Shown: positions 1 through 6,217 of the stretch, one piece after another
Layout: the number at the start of each line of letters is the position of its first letter
How positions within the stretch are numbered: position 1 is the stretch's first letter
The notes under the pieces: generated by a model
The model's input: only the letters and a program-made list of their open reading frames with translations
Database searches by the model: none
What the model was told of the DNA's origin: nothing
Made by a program: the position numbers and the translations under genes
From: JAZOTK01 sp045534775
Lineage (GTDB): Bacteria > Bacillota > Clostridia > RUG12999
Direction of reading: 5' to 3'
Length of the DNA stretch: 6,261 bases
NCBI GenBank assembly: GCA_045534775.1
Contig: JAZSKI010000014.1
Span: forward strand, 1 to 6,261

Positions 1-16
1 CCGCTTGGCCTCCGAC

Positions 17-44
17 TTATATAATGCAATTTTTTATTATATAA
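17..44. repeat. AT-only inverted repeat beyond the terminator
   Basis: TTATATAAT (17-25) and ATTATATAA (36-44) are perfect 9-bp complements around a 10-nt spacer. The stem has no G-C pairs and directly follows the terminator hairpin on the minus strand. It may stabilise the 3' end or be a chance AT palindrome. Nothing else is identifiable in 1-45. Confidence 0.4.
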
Positions 45-45
45 A

Positions 46-69
46 ATGACACCCCATTCGGGGTGTCAT
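46..69 (-). terminator. Intrinsic terminator after the DUF1846 gene
   Basis: A perfect 10-bp stem (46-55 with 60-69, ATGACACCCC/GGGGTGTCAT) has a 4-nt loop and begins 2 nt after the DUF1846 stop codon. On the minus strand it is followed by TTTTATAT, a short U-rich tail. The G/C-rich core and position make it the end of the transporter-DUF1846 transcript. Confidence 0.85.
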
Positions 70-71
70 CA

Positions 72-1553
72 TTAATTTTCATATACAGGGTCACTTGTCA
101 GGTTTATACCTAACTTTTTAAATGTTATTTCATCTACCTGCGACAAAATCACAGTTGAATGTGCTTCTGAGCCTCTAAGCTGCTCCAGTCCTTCAAGGGC
201 TTTCTTTGCTACTGCATCATTAGCCGCACAGATTGACAGCGCTATCAAGGTCTCGTCTGTATGCAATCTTGGATTTTTACTGCCAAAATGCTTGGTTTTA
301 AGCTTTCTCAGCGGGTCTAAAACTTCAGGCGAAATCAAATGTATTTCATCATCTATACCCGTGGCTGATTTCAAAGCATTAAGAAGAGCTGCACTTGTAG
401 CTCCAAGCAGAGACGTGGTTTTTCCTGTTACAATTCTACCGTCAGACAACTGGATTGCACAGGCGATATTCCCCGATTTCTCGGCATAATCCTTAGCAAC
501 GGGTACTACCTCACGTTCTTCGGGCGTAATCTCCGCCTGTTTCATAATAAGCTCCATTTTATATACGGCTTCATCGTCACATTTTCCGTTGGTTTTATCT
601 TTTAAAACCTGATAATACCGTCTGATAATTTCATCCTTCGATGCTTTGCGTACTACTTCATCATCAATTATGCAATTACCTGCCATGTTAACTCCCATAT
701 CAGTAGGAGATTTGTAGGGACTTTCACCTAAAATTTTTTTAAACATAGCATTGAGCACCGGGAACACTTCAATATCTCTGTTATAGTTAACCGTAGTTTT
801 ATTATAAGCATCCAAGTGGAAGGGATCTATCATATTTACATCATTTAAATCTACAGTTGCGGCTTCATAAGCCAGATTTACGTGATGCTTCAGCGACAGA
901 TTCCACACGGGGAATGTTTCAAACTTTGCATAACCCGCCTTTATTCCCCTTTTGTTCTCATGATAAAGCTGAGAAAGGCAGGTAGCCATTTTGCCGCTAC
1001 CGGGACCCGGTGCCGTTACCACTACAATGGGTCTTTTGGTTTCAATATAATCGTTTTTACCGAACCCTTCTTCACTCACAATAAATTCCACATTGGAAGG
1101 ATAGCCTTCGATAGGATAGTGAAGATATACCGATATACCCATATTTTCAAGACGTTTTTTAAGTATATCTGCCGCTGTTTGTCCGCTGTATTGGGTAATA
1201 ACTACGCTTCCTACCAAAATACCTTTGTTTTTAAAGGCTTCGATAAGTCTGATGGTATCCATGTCATAGGTAATATTATAATCACTTCTTACCTTGTTTT
1301 TGACAATATCCACAGCACTTATGGCGATGACTATCTCCAGCTTGTCCGCCAGATGCATAAGCATTTTCATCTTGCTGTCAGGCAAAAAACCAGGTAATAC
1401 ACGTGATGCGTGGTAGTCATCAAACAGCTTGCCGCCCATTTCCAGATACAGCTTGTCGCCGAATTTCAGAACTCTCTCTCCGATATACCGCGACTGCATT
1501 TCTATATATTTTTGTGGGTCTAAATCCATGACTCTCTCGTTAGTGGTTACCAT
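72..1553 (-). CDS. UPF0371 / DUF1846 family protein
   Basis: This 493-residue protein matches the DUF1846 (UPF0371) family along its whole length; members are usually about 490-505 residues. Recognisable family blocks are GGKLFDDYHASRVLPGF near residues 40-56, SVVITQYSGQ (116-125), a glycine-rich P-loop-like VTAPGPGSGK (179-188), YAKFETFPVWNL (208-219), NMIDPFHLDAY (240-250), VNYNRDIEVFPVL (255-267), SPTDMGVNM (282-290) and GSEAHSTVI (461-469). It has no signal peptide or membrane segment, so it should be cytoplasmic. The family's biochemical function is not known to me; nucleotide binding through the glycine-rich loop is only inference. It lies 30 nt downstream of the transporter gene, probably in the same transcript, and ends 2 nt before a terminator hairpin. 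The start is uncertain. The ATG at 1553 has no clear SD. The in-frame ATG at 1529 (Met9) follows a weak GAGAG and would give MDLDPQKY, closer to the usual short family N-terminus. The C-terminus stops at DPVYEN, slightly shorter than many homologues. Confidence 0.94.
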   Translation of the reverse strand: MVTTNERVMDLDPQKYIEMQSRYIGERVLKFGDKLYLEMGGKLFDDYHASRVLPGFLPDSKMKMLMHLADKLEIVIAISAVDIVKNKVRSDYNITYDMDTIRLIEAFKNKGILVGSVVITQYSGQTAADILKKRLENMGISVYLHYPIEGYPSNVEFIVSEEGFGKNDYIETKRPIVVVTAPGPGSGKMATCLSQLYHENKRGIKAGYAKFETFPVWNLSLKHHVNLAYEAATVDLNDVNMIDPFHLDAYNKTTVNYNRDIEVFPVLNAMFKKILGESPYKSPTDMGVNMAGNCIIDDEVVRKASKDEIIRRYYQVLKDKTNGKCDDEAVYKMELIMKQAEITPEEREVVPVAKDYAEKSGNIACAIQLSDGRIVTGKTTSLLGATSAALLNALKSATGIDDEIHLISPEVLDPLRKLKTKHFGSKNPRLHTDETLIALSICAANDAVAKKALEGLEQLRGSEAHSTVILSQVDEITFKKLGINLTSDPVYEN

Positions 1554-1583
1554 TTCTGACGTTTTTACTACGCTTTCGGTTAA

Positions 1584-2942
1584 CTATATTTTAAATACAC
1601 CAAGAACATCCAATACTGATGATACCATTATAAGTATTATACATATTGGTGCAATATATTTAATTACTACACTAAAGAGCTTTTTGTTTCTGAACTCAGA
1701 GGAAATCTCAACTTCCTCAATAAGGGTTTTCGGTTTTATTACATAGCCTATAAAGATACAGGTTAAAAATGCAACTATAGGCATAAGTACGCTGTTACTC
1801 AGGAAATCGAATAAATCAAGGAACTGCATACCCATAATCTTAACTTCTTTCCATACACTGTAGCCTAAAGAAGAAGGCAGTCCAAGGAGAACGGATATAA
1901 CAAATACCGCTAAACACGCTGATTTTCTGCCCATTTTAAATTTGTCACAGAAAATCGAAACTACAGTTTCCATAAGGGAAATAGATGAAGTTAGTGCCGC
2001 AAACAGCACAAGAATGAAGAACGTACTTCCTATAAAAGCGCCGCCTGCCATACTTTTAAACACCTTAGGTAAGGTTTCAAACATCAGGCTCGGGCCTTTT
2101 CCAAGAGCTTCGGGCGTTCCGCCGGAAAATACAAATACCGCCGGTATTATCATAAGTCCTGCCAAAAAGGCTATTCCGGTATCAAAAATCTCAATTTGTC
2201 TGACAGAAGCTTCCAGATTAACATCTTTTTTCATATATGAGCCGTAGGTTATCATAATACCCATAGCAAGTGACATTGAGTAAAAAAGCTGGCTCATTGC
2301 CGCAAGCACCGTTGTAACTGAAAATTTACTGAAATCAGGCAATATGTAATATTTCACACCTTCTATTGCACCGGGCATAAACAAAGCATATACAGCAATT
2401 AAAATCGACAGCACTACTAATATCGGCATCATAACCTTACTAACTTTTTCTACGCCTTTTTCTACACCAAACAGTACTATTACAGCTGTTATTGCTATAA
2501 ACAGGAAAAACCAACCTGCAGGCTCGACTATTGCCGAAATAAAATTACCAAAGAACGCATCTTCTGCAGAAGCCGCTGCACCGCCGCTTATGAAAGTCAC
2601 AAGATATTTCATAACCCATCCGCCGATTACGGAATAATAGGGTAATATTATTGCAGGAACCAATGCGGCAAGATAGCCTATAAAAGTGTATTTTTTATTA
2701 AGTGCCTTAAACGCACTTATTGCACTTAATCCCGTTTTTCTGCCTAAAGCAATTTCACCTGCCATTAAAGCAAAGCCAAAGGTAACCGCAAGTATAATAT
2801 AAACAAGCAGAAATATACCTCCGCCGTATTTCGCCGCCAGATAGGGAAATCTCCATATATTTCCAAGTCCTACAGCAGAGCCTGCCGCCGCAAGGACAAA
2901 TCCGATTTTACCTGTAAATGCGCCTCTTTTTTCCTGTGTCAC
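1584..2942 (-). CDS. Sodium-dependent transporter, NSS (neurotransmitter:sodium symporter) family
   Basis: This is a 452-residue polytopic membrane protein of the NSS family (LeuT/MhsT fold), which couples inward Na+ movement to uptake of amino acids or related solutes. The TM1 signature AVGLGNIWRFPYL (residues 23-35) carries the unwound Asn-Ile-Trp-Arg region of the Na+/substrate sites. TM3 has PYYSVIGGW (101-109). TM6 has LFYSMSLAMGIMITYGSY (219-236). TM8 has FAALTSSISLMETVVS (314-329), whose Thr-Ser pair corresponds to the Na2 site of LeuT. Its length and ending after the YIAPICIILIMVSSVLDVLG segment fit the 11-helix bacterial subgroup, such as MhsT, rather than 12-helix LeuT. The substrate cannot be read from sequence; a hydrophobic or aromatic amino acid is a family-based guess. 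The GTG start is secure: AAAGGAGG lies 7 nt upstream. It follows a tRNA-Pro terminator with little room for a promoter and precedes the DUF1846 gene by 30 nt. Confidence 0.95.
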   Translation of the reverse strand: MTQEKRGAFTGKIGFVLAAAGSAVGLGNIWRFPYLAAKYGGGIFLLVYIILAVTFGFALMAGEIALGRKTGLSAISAFKALNKKYTFIGYLAALVPAIILPYYSVIGGWVMKYLVTFISGGAAASAEDAFFGNFISAIVEPAGWFFLFIAITAVIVLFGVEKGVEKVSKVMMPILVVLSILIAVYALFMPGAIEGVKYYILPDFSKFSVTTVLAAMSQLFYSMSLAMGIMITYGSYMKKDVNLEASVRQIEIFDTGIAFLAGLMIIPAVFVFSGGTPEALGKGPSLMFETLPKVFKSMAGGAFIGSTFFILVLFAALTSSISLMETVVSIFCDKFKMGRKSACLAVFVISVLLGLPSSLGYSVWKEVKIMGMQFLDLFDFLSNSVLMPIVAFLTCIFIGYVIKPKTLIEEVEISSEFRNKKLFSVVIKYIAPICIILIMVSSVLDVLGVFKI

Positions 2943-2949
2943 AAAAACG

Positions 2950-2957
2950 CCTCCTTT
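2950..2957 (-). promoter_or_regulatory. Ribosome binding site of the NSS transporter
   Basis: AAAGGAGG on the minus strand matches the anti-SD almost fully and lies 7 nt before a GTG codon. It fixes the transporter start at 2942 despite the non-ATG codon. Confidence 0.9.
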
Positions 2958-2970
2958 GTTTACAAATAAC

Positions 2971-3005
2971 TAAAAACTAATCCCGACTGCTTCGCAATCG
3001 GGATT
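2971..3005 (-). terminator. Intrinsic terminator of the tRNA-Pro gene
   Basis: On the minus strand AATCCCGA (2998-3005) pairs perfectly with TCGGGATT (2979-2986). An internal GCGAAGC mini-hairpin closes the top, with one mismatch between the two stems. The stem is followed by AGTTTTTA, a run of five T. It starts one base after the encoded CCA, so it ends the tRNA precursor. It also lies just upstream of the transporter gene and could attenuate read-through. Confidence 0.85.
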
Positions 3006-3006
3006 A

Positions 3007-3083
3007 TGGTCGGGGTTGAGGGATTCGAACCCGCGGCCTCATGGTCCCAAACCATGCGCGCTACCAAACTGCGCCAAACCCCG
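3007..3083 (-). tRNA. tRNA-Pro (anticodon UGG), CCA encoded
   Basis: The minus strand folds into a complete 77-nt tRNA. The acceptor arms are CGGGGTT/AACCCCG (7 bp), the D-stem GCGC/GCGC has a GG-containing loop, and the anticodon stem CATGG/CCATG holds loop TTTGGGA, so the anticodon is TGG (proline, reads CCN). The variable region is AGGCC and the T-loop is TTCGAAT. The discriminator A is followed directly by genomic CCA (3007-3009). The T-stem GCGGG/CCCTC has one C-U mismatch at its second pair, the only structural irregularity. It has its own consensus promoter and a terminator immediately after the CCA. Confidence 0.98.
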
Positions 3084-3090
3084 ATATAAT

Positions 3091-3110
3091 GTTGTGCCAA
3101 CCAACACAAC
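3091..3110 (-). other. Hairpin in the tRNA-Pro 5' leader
   Basis: GTTGTG and CACAAC form a 6-bp stem around an 8-nt loop between the predicted start of transcription and the mature tRNA. It lies in the part that RNase P would remove. A function beyond a structured leader cannot be inferred. Confidence 0.5.
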
Positions 3111-3117
3111 ACTATTA

Positions 3118-3146
3118 ATTATACACTAATTTCTTATTTTTGTCAA
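3118..3146 (-). promoter_or_regulatory. Sigma-A promoter of the tRNA-Pro gene (perfect consensus)
   Basis: TTGACA (3141-3146), exactly 17 nt of spacer, then TATAAT (3118-3123) on the minus strand. All twelve hexamer bases match consensus. Transcription should begin near 3111, giving a leader of about 28 nt before the tRNA 5' end at 3083. Confidence 0.93.
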
Positions 3147-3168
3147 GATAATATTAAAGAATATTATC
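3147..3168. repeat. Perfect AT-rich palindrome between the phosphatase gene and the tRNA promoter
   Basis: GATAATATT (3147-3155) and AATATTATC (3160-3168) are exact 9-bp complements around AAAG. One arm overlaps the phosphatase TGA stop and the other abuts the -35 TTGACA. There is no U-run after it on the minus strand, so it is at best a weak terminator. It could be a protein-binding site or a 3'-end stabiliser of the operon mRNA. Confidence 0.6.
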
Positions 3169-3877
3169 AAACCTCGCCTTTAATCAGCTTTAAAACATAA
3201 TCTTCGTTTCCTGCAATATAATCAAGCCATTCATCACCTAATTTTGTTTTAATGTAATGCTCTGCCACATCCAAAAGCGAACATCTTGTTGATGTATTAT
3301 GGGCATCTGAACCGATTATATGAAGTCGGCGGTCTTTTATCATCTCTGATACAATGAGATTTATTTTAGGTTTTATAAATGCCTTTGAATTTATTTGATT
3401 GCAAAATCCCATATTAATCATTTCGGTATGCATATTGTCCGGCACCCTGCCGATATATCTTTCGACATGAGCCATAATAATAAAATAACCCTGTTTTTCA
3501 ATATAACGGAGAACCTCAAAATGCTCATTTTTCCACTTTAAATGAGGCATTTCGAGCAAAATAACCTTGCTGTTTCCGATACAAAGCTTAGAAATATCCA
3601 TGTTTTTCAAAGCCTTATCAACCGTCACCTCAAAGCCTAAGATAATTTCAGGTAGCTCAAATCCAATACTTTTGGCATAAACCACAAGGCTTTCAAAAGC
3701 AGCCTTTCTCTTCTCAAGAGCAGCATCTATATCCATTCTTCCGGGATAAAAATGAGGTGATGCAACAATAGTATTAACCTCTTGTATTTTATTCAGCTTT
3801 ATCATAGATATAGCTGTTTCAACACTATCTGCGCCGTCATCTAAGCACGGCAGTATATGCGAATGAAAATCTACCAT
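3167..3877 (-). CDS. PHP-family tyrosine-protein phosphatase, CpsB/YwqE type
   Basis: This 236-residue cytoplasmic metal-dependent phosphatase of the PHP superfamily is expected to dephosphorylate the tyrosine cluster of its partner BY-kinase, as CpsB does for CpsD in streptococci and YwqE for YwqD in Bacillus. The metal-ligand motifs are all present and spaced as in the family: DFHSHILPCLDDGA (His5, His7), SPHFYPG (His42), GFEV (Glu83), LLEMP (Glu109), AHVERY (His137) and GSDAHN (Asp191, His193). Its length fits the family (about 235-255 residues). It has no signal peptide. The ATG at 3877 is preceded by GGGGTGAT, which resembles the extended SD GAGGTGAT, about 7 nt upstream. It is the last gene of the operon, 37 nt after the kinase stop. 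Its own TGA lies inside an AT-rich palindrome that abuts the tRNA promoter. The partner pairing is inferred from adjacency plus established family biology. Confidence 0.95.
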   Translation of the reverse strand: MVDFHSHILPCLDDGADSVETAISMIKLNKIQEVNTIVASPHFYPGRMDIDAALEKRKAAFESLVVYAKSIGFELPEIILGFEVTVDKALKNMDISKLCIGNSKVILLEMPHLKWKNEHFEVLRYIEKQGYFIIMAHVERYIGRVPDNMHTEMINMGFCNQINSKAFIKPKINLIVSEMIKDRRLHIIGSDAHNTSTRCSLLDVAEHYIKTKLGDEWLDYIAGNEDYVLKLIKGEV

Positions 3878-3914
3878 TTAATCACCCCAATCGGATTTAA
3901 AGTTACTCACCTCT

Positions 3915-5444
3915 TTAATCCTTTTTATTTTTCTTATCCGAATCCGTTTTTTTAGAATGTTCTTTTGTATTTTCTTTTTTTGTATTTTCTTTTTTCGAGC
4001 TGTTACTACTGTTGGTATAATATCCGCCGTATCTTTTCTTATAACCGTACTTATAACCGTACTTATAGCCATAGCTATAGCCGCTACCGATATTATGAAC
4101 ACGTACGTCGTTAAGGATTGTACCAATAATCTTTGCACCTGATTTTTTAAGACTTGTAATAGTATCTATAATTGCTCTGAGCATTGCGTACTGCTGTTTG
4201 ATTACCATCACTACGCCATCAGCCTGTTTTACAATAACCGACGTATCTGAAATTATATGAGCCGGTGCAGTATCTATAATGATATAGTCATACTCCGAAG
4301 CATTAAGCTCTGAGAAGAGGATTTTAAGTCTTATTGATGACAGTAGTCTCGAAGAATCGTTAACACCTTTTACGCAAGCAAGAAGGTCAAAGCCGTATCC
4401 CGAACCAACTATCTGGCTTTCAAGACTCTCGCCTCCGAGAACACCTGCAATACCTCTTTTTCCAGACATATCTATGTTCAATTTCTTTGCAATACTTGGC
4501 TTTTTCAGGTCCATATCAATGAGAAGAACCTTATGACCCATATTGGACATAACCGTTGCAAAGTTAATAGCTGTAGTGCTTTTACCTTCACCTGCCACGG
4601 CACTGGTTACCATAATCTTATAAGGATGCTTGTCTTCTACATTATTCTTAAGCACAGCACCTGCCATAAAATAGGATTCAATAAATTCCATATTGGCTTT
4701 GCCTGTATAAAGCAAGCTCTTTTCAACCTCGGTTCTAACATTTACATGAGGAATTTCGCCAAAAACAGAAAAACCTAATTTATACTCAATGTCTGATGCG
4801 TTCTTAATCTTCATAGTCAGGAAATTAACCAGTATTATAAAGAATATTGCCAGCAGCATACCTATCAGGGCGGCAGTAATTATATACTGCACCGTTGCAG
4901 GAGAGCTTGGGTTTGTAGGCAGAGTTGCAAAGTCAAGGATATTAACGCTACCTTTTTCAACCGTTTCAAGCATAATAGCCGGTGCACATTCCATAGTCGC
5001 ATTCGCAATACTTTTAGCCATATACGGGTCTACGTGCTCAGCTTCAATATAAACAACCTGTGTTTCCTCTGCCGTAGTAATTGTCACAGCAGATTTAATG
5101 GTTTTATAGCTGTCGTTTACGCCTAAAGTTCTTACAACATACTCATAAATTTTGTTACTTGCCAAAACCTCTTCGTATGTAGTCATAAGAAGTCTTGTCT
5201 GGCTGTCGCTGTTGTTAGTTATTACAAGCTCACCGTTTACCATTGCCTTTGAGTTAACAACCATCGAAGCTGAAGCTGTATATTTCGGTTCATAAGTAAT
5301 GTTACTGAAGAAGTAACCTAAAACAGCAAAAAATAATGTTACAACTACAATTATCCATTTCCAATGCAAAATCCAAAACAAAACATCCGAAAAATCCATT
5401 GTGAAAAAGACACTATTTCTCTTTTCATTTTCCACCAAAAGCAT
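3915..5444 (-). CDS. Fused Wzz/CpsC-like and CpsD-like polysaccharide tyrosine autokinase (BY-kinase)
   Basis: This is a 509-residue membrane-bound bacterial tyrosine kinase combining the transmembrane activator (CpsC/Wzz) and the cytoplasmic kinase (CpsD) in one chain. TM1 is at about residues 29-46, followed by an external Wzz domain of about 135 residues. A proline-rich stretch LPTNPSSP (175-182) precedes TM2 at about 186-209. The kinase has Walker A SAVAGEGKST (281-290, Lys288), Walker A' LLIDMDLKKP (307-316) and Walker B YIIIDTAP (387-394). It ends in a cluster of ten tyrosines between 456 and 476 with YGYK repeats, then a 33-residue Lys/Asn/Ser/Glu tail. Firmicutes often split this into two proteins; Wzc of Proteobacteria is fused but longer. 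By family analogy, cyclic autophosphorylation would control chain length and export of a surface polysaccharide. The start is uncertain: AGGAG directly abuts the ATG at 5444, which is too close, while in-frame TTG (5438) or GTG (5435) lie 6 and 9 nt from it. Confidence 0.94.
   Translation of the reverse strand: MLLVENEKRNSVFFTMDFSDVLFWILHWKWIIVVVTLFFAVLGYFFSNITYEPKYTASASMVVNSKAMVNGELVITNNSDSQTRLLMTTYEEVLASNKIYEYVVRTLGVNDSYKTIKSAVTITTAEETQVVYIEAEHVDPYMAKSIANATMECAPAIMLETVEKGSVNILDFATLPTNPSSPATVQYIITAALIGMLLAIFFIILVNFLTMKIKNASDIEYKLGFSVFGEIPHVNVRTEVEKSLLYTGKANMEFIESYFMAGAVLKNNVEDKHPYKIMVTSAVAGEGKSTTAINFATVMSNMGHKVLLIDMDLKKPSIAKKLNIDMSGKRGIAGVLGGESLESQIVGSGYGFDLLACVKGVNDSSRLLSSIRLKILFSELNASEYDYIIIDTAPAHIISDTSVIVKQADGVVMVIKQQYAMLRAIIDTITSLKKSGAKIIGTILNDVRVHNIGSGYSYGYKYGYKYGYKKRYGGYYTNSSNSSKKENTKKENTKEHSKKTDSDKKNKKD
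3965..3994 (-). repeat. Two perfect 15-bp tandem copies encoding the KENTK repeat of the kinase tail
   Basis: Copies at 3965-3979 and 3980-3994 are identical and encode the repeated KKENT units of the lysine-rich tail. They include an uninterrupted run of seven A on the coding strand (3975-3981), with a run of six A at 3990-3995. Confidence 0.85.
4038..4085 (-). repeat. 12-bp tandem repeat encoding the YGYK tyrosine cluster
   Basis: Two identical 12-bp copies (4038-4049, 4050-4061), a third with two changes (4062-4073) and a degenerate fourth (4074-4085) encode successive YGYK/SGYS units. This shows that the phosphorylatable cluster grew by short duplication. Confidence 0.85.
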
Positions 5445-5471
5445 CTCCTCTGCCTAAAAATCATAAATAAA

Positions 5472-6140
5472 TCAATCTACATATTCATAGGTAATCCTTG
5501 CCGAACGGTCCTCCGAAAACAGTACTCTGATGGTAAAAAGACTGTTAACCCATCTGCTTTCTATTGCAATTTCGCCATTTTCGTATGCCTCATTATATTT
5601 TTTAATCAATTTATCAGTATTGCCTGTACCTTCGCCAACGCTTGTATTATTAATTGAATACCCTTCTTTTTTATAGACTTCCGTTGTGCATTCGCCGTAT
5701 TTCAAAGTCAACGCTCTCATTACATTCAGATAATCATCGTATGTATTAAGTTCGGTATTCTGAATCAAATAATAAATGAAACTATTAGTCTGCTCTGAAG
5801 TACCTGAAAAACCGTATTGGAATATTGATTCTTTCATCCATTCATCAAGGGCATTATCCCCTTCTGTTTTCGGATAATAATCAACATAGTTCAGGGTTTG
5901 TCCCCATACCTGTCTTTTTTCTTGTTGCATCAACGCTTCCTGAGTTATACCGGGCGAAACAAATGGGGCTAAAAACAAATCATCATACCTTCCGCCTTTA
6001 ATATCAGCTGAATTTATAAAGTCTACAGTATTATAGTACAGCTCTGCTTTCGGAACATTTGGATAAAAAACTTTACCAACCGAACAACCCGACATAAGCA
6101 TAACGCACGCCAATACTATGCACAGACGGCTTTTTTTCAT
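5472..6140 (-). CDS. Putative lipoprotein of unknown function, first gene of the autokinase operon
   Basis: I do not recognise this 222-residue protein. It starts with a lipoprotein signal: positive MKKSR, a hydrophobic stretch, and lipobox LMSGC with the modifiable Cys19. It should therefore be anchored on the outer face of the membrane. The mature part, about 204 residues, has no further membrane segment, is rich in tyrosine (about 19), and contains one other cysteine (Cys151). Its C-terminal segment (WVNSLFTIRVLFSEDRSARITYEYVD, residues 197-222) looks like alternating beta strands. I chose ATG 6140 over an in-frame GTG at 6188. The ATG places the charged n-region at the very N-terminus and has GGAAGGAT upstream with a somewhat long spacer of about 11 nt, whereas the GTG would prepend a non-signal stretch of 16 residues. 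It is 27 nt upstream of the autokinase. An accessory or sensory role in polysaccharide export is inference from position only. Confidence 0.85.
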   Translation of the reverse strand: MKKSRLCIVLACVMLMSGCSVGKVFYPNVPKAELYYNTVDFINSADIKGGRYDDLFLAPFVSPGITQEALMQQEKRQVWGQTLNYVDYYPKTEGDNALDEWMKESIFQYGFSGTSEQTNSFIYYLIQNTELNTYDDYLNVMRALTLKYGECTTEVYKKEGYSINNTSVGEGTGNTDKLIKKYNEAYENGEIAIESRWVNSLFTIRVLFSEDRSARITYEYVD

Positions 6141-6150
6141 ATTATCAACA

Positions 6151-6158
6151 ATCCTTCC
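6151..6158 (-). promoter_or_regulatory. Ribosome binding site of the lipoprotein
   Basis: GGAAGGAT on the minus strand precedes the ATG at 6140 by about 11 nt counted from AAGGA. It supports translation from the signal-peptide ATG rather than from the upstream GTG at 6188. Confidence 0.55.
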
Positions 6159-6162
6159 GTAA

Positions 6163-6174
6163 AGGTATATACCT
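6163..6174. other. 12-bp palindrome in the operon leader
   Basis: AGGTATATACCT is a perfect 12-bp palindrome between the predicted transcription start and the lipoprotein SD, ending 4 nt before the SD. It could be a regulator-binding site; as RNA it cannot form a stable stem without a loop. Function unknown. Confidence 0.4.
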
Positions 6175-6217
6175 AATAATTGAAGCACATATATTAAAAT
6201 TTAATGCACCAACGTGT

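Noticed and set aside
882..1397. 171-residue plus-strand ORF
   Set aside because: It is antisense to the well-supported DUF1846 gene and shows no family motif; it is a shadow of the real frame.
3085..3090. Plus-strand TATAAT beside the tRNA
   Set aside because: No -35-like hexamer lies at a suitable distance upstream (it would fall in the tRNA), and no plus-strand gene follows.
3147..3168. Strong intrinsic terminator of the kinase-phosphatase operon
   Set aside because: The stem is almost all A-T and is followed by TTGACA rather than a U-run, so I list it only as a palindrome.
4038..4085. Possible CRISPR-like or regulatory repeat
   Set aside because: The 12-bp units are contiguous, in frame, without spacers, and encode the tyrosine cluster of the kinase.
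3878..4138. 86-residue minus-strand ORF ending next to the phosphatase ATG
   Set aside because: It lies in another frame of the kinase C-terminus and its Lys/Ile-rich sequence is the out-of-frame reading of the A-rich tail. It has no family features. I kept only the possible frame-slippage idea.
5364..5657. Plus-strand ORF over the kinase/lipoprotein junction
   Set aside because: It is antisense to two supported genes, has no SD or recognisable domain, and crosses their intergenic gap only by chance.
6141..6188. N-terminal extension of the lipoprotein from GTG 6188
   Set aside because: It would place a 16-residue stretch before a normal lipoprotein signal peptide. The ATG at 6140 gives the expected charged N-terminus.
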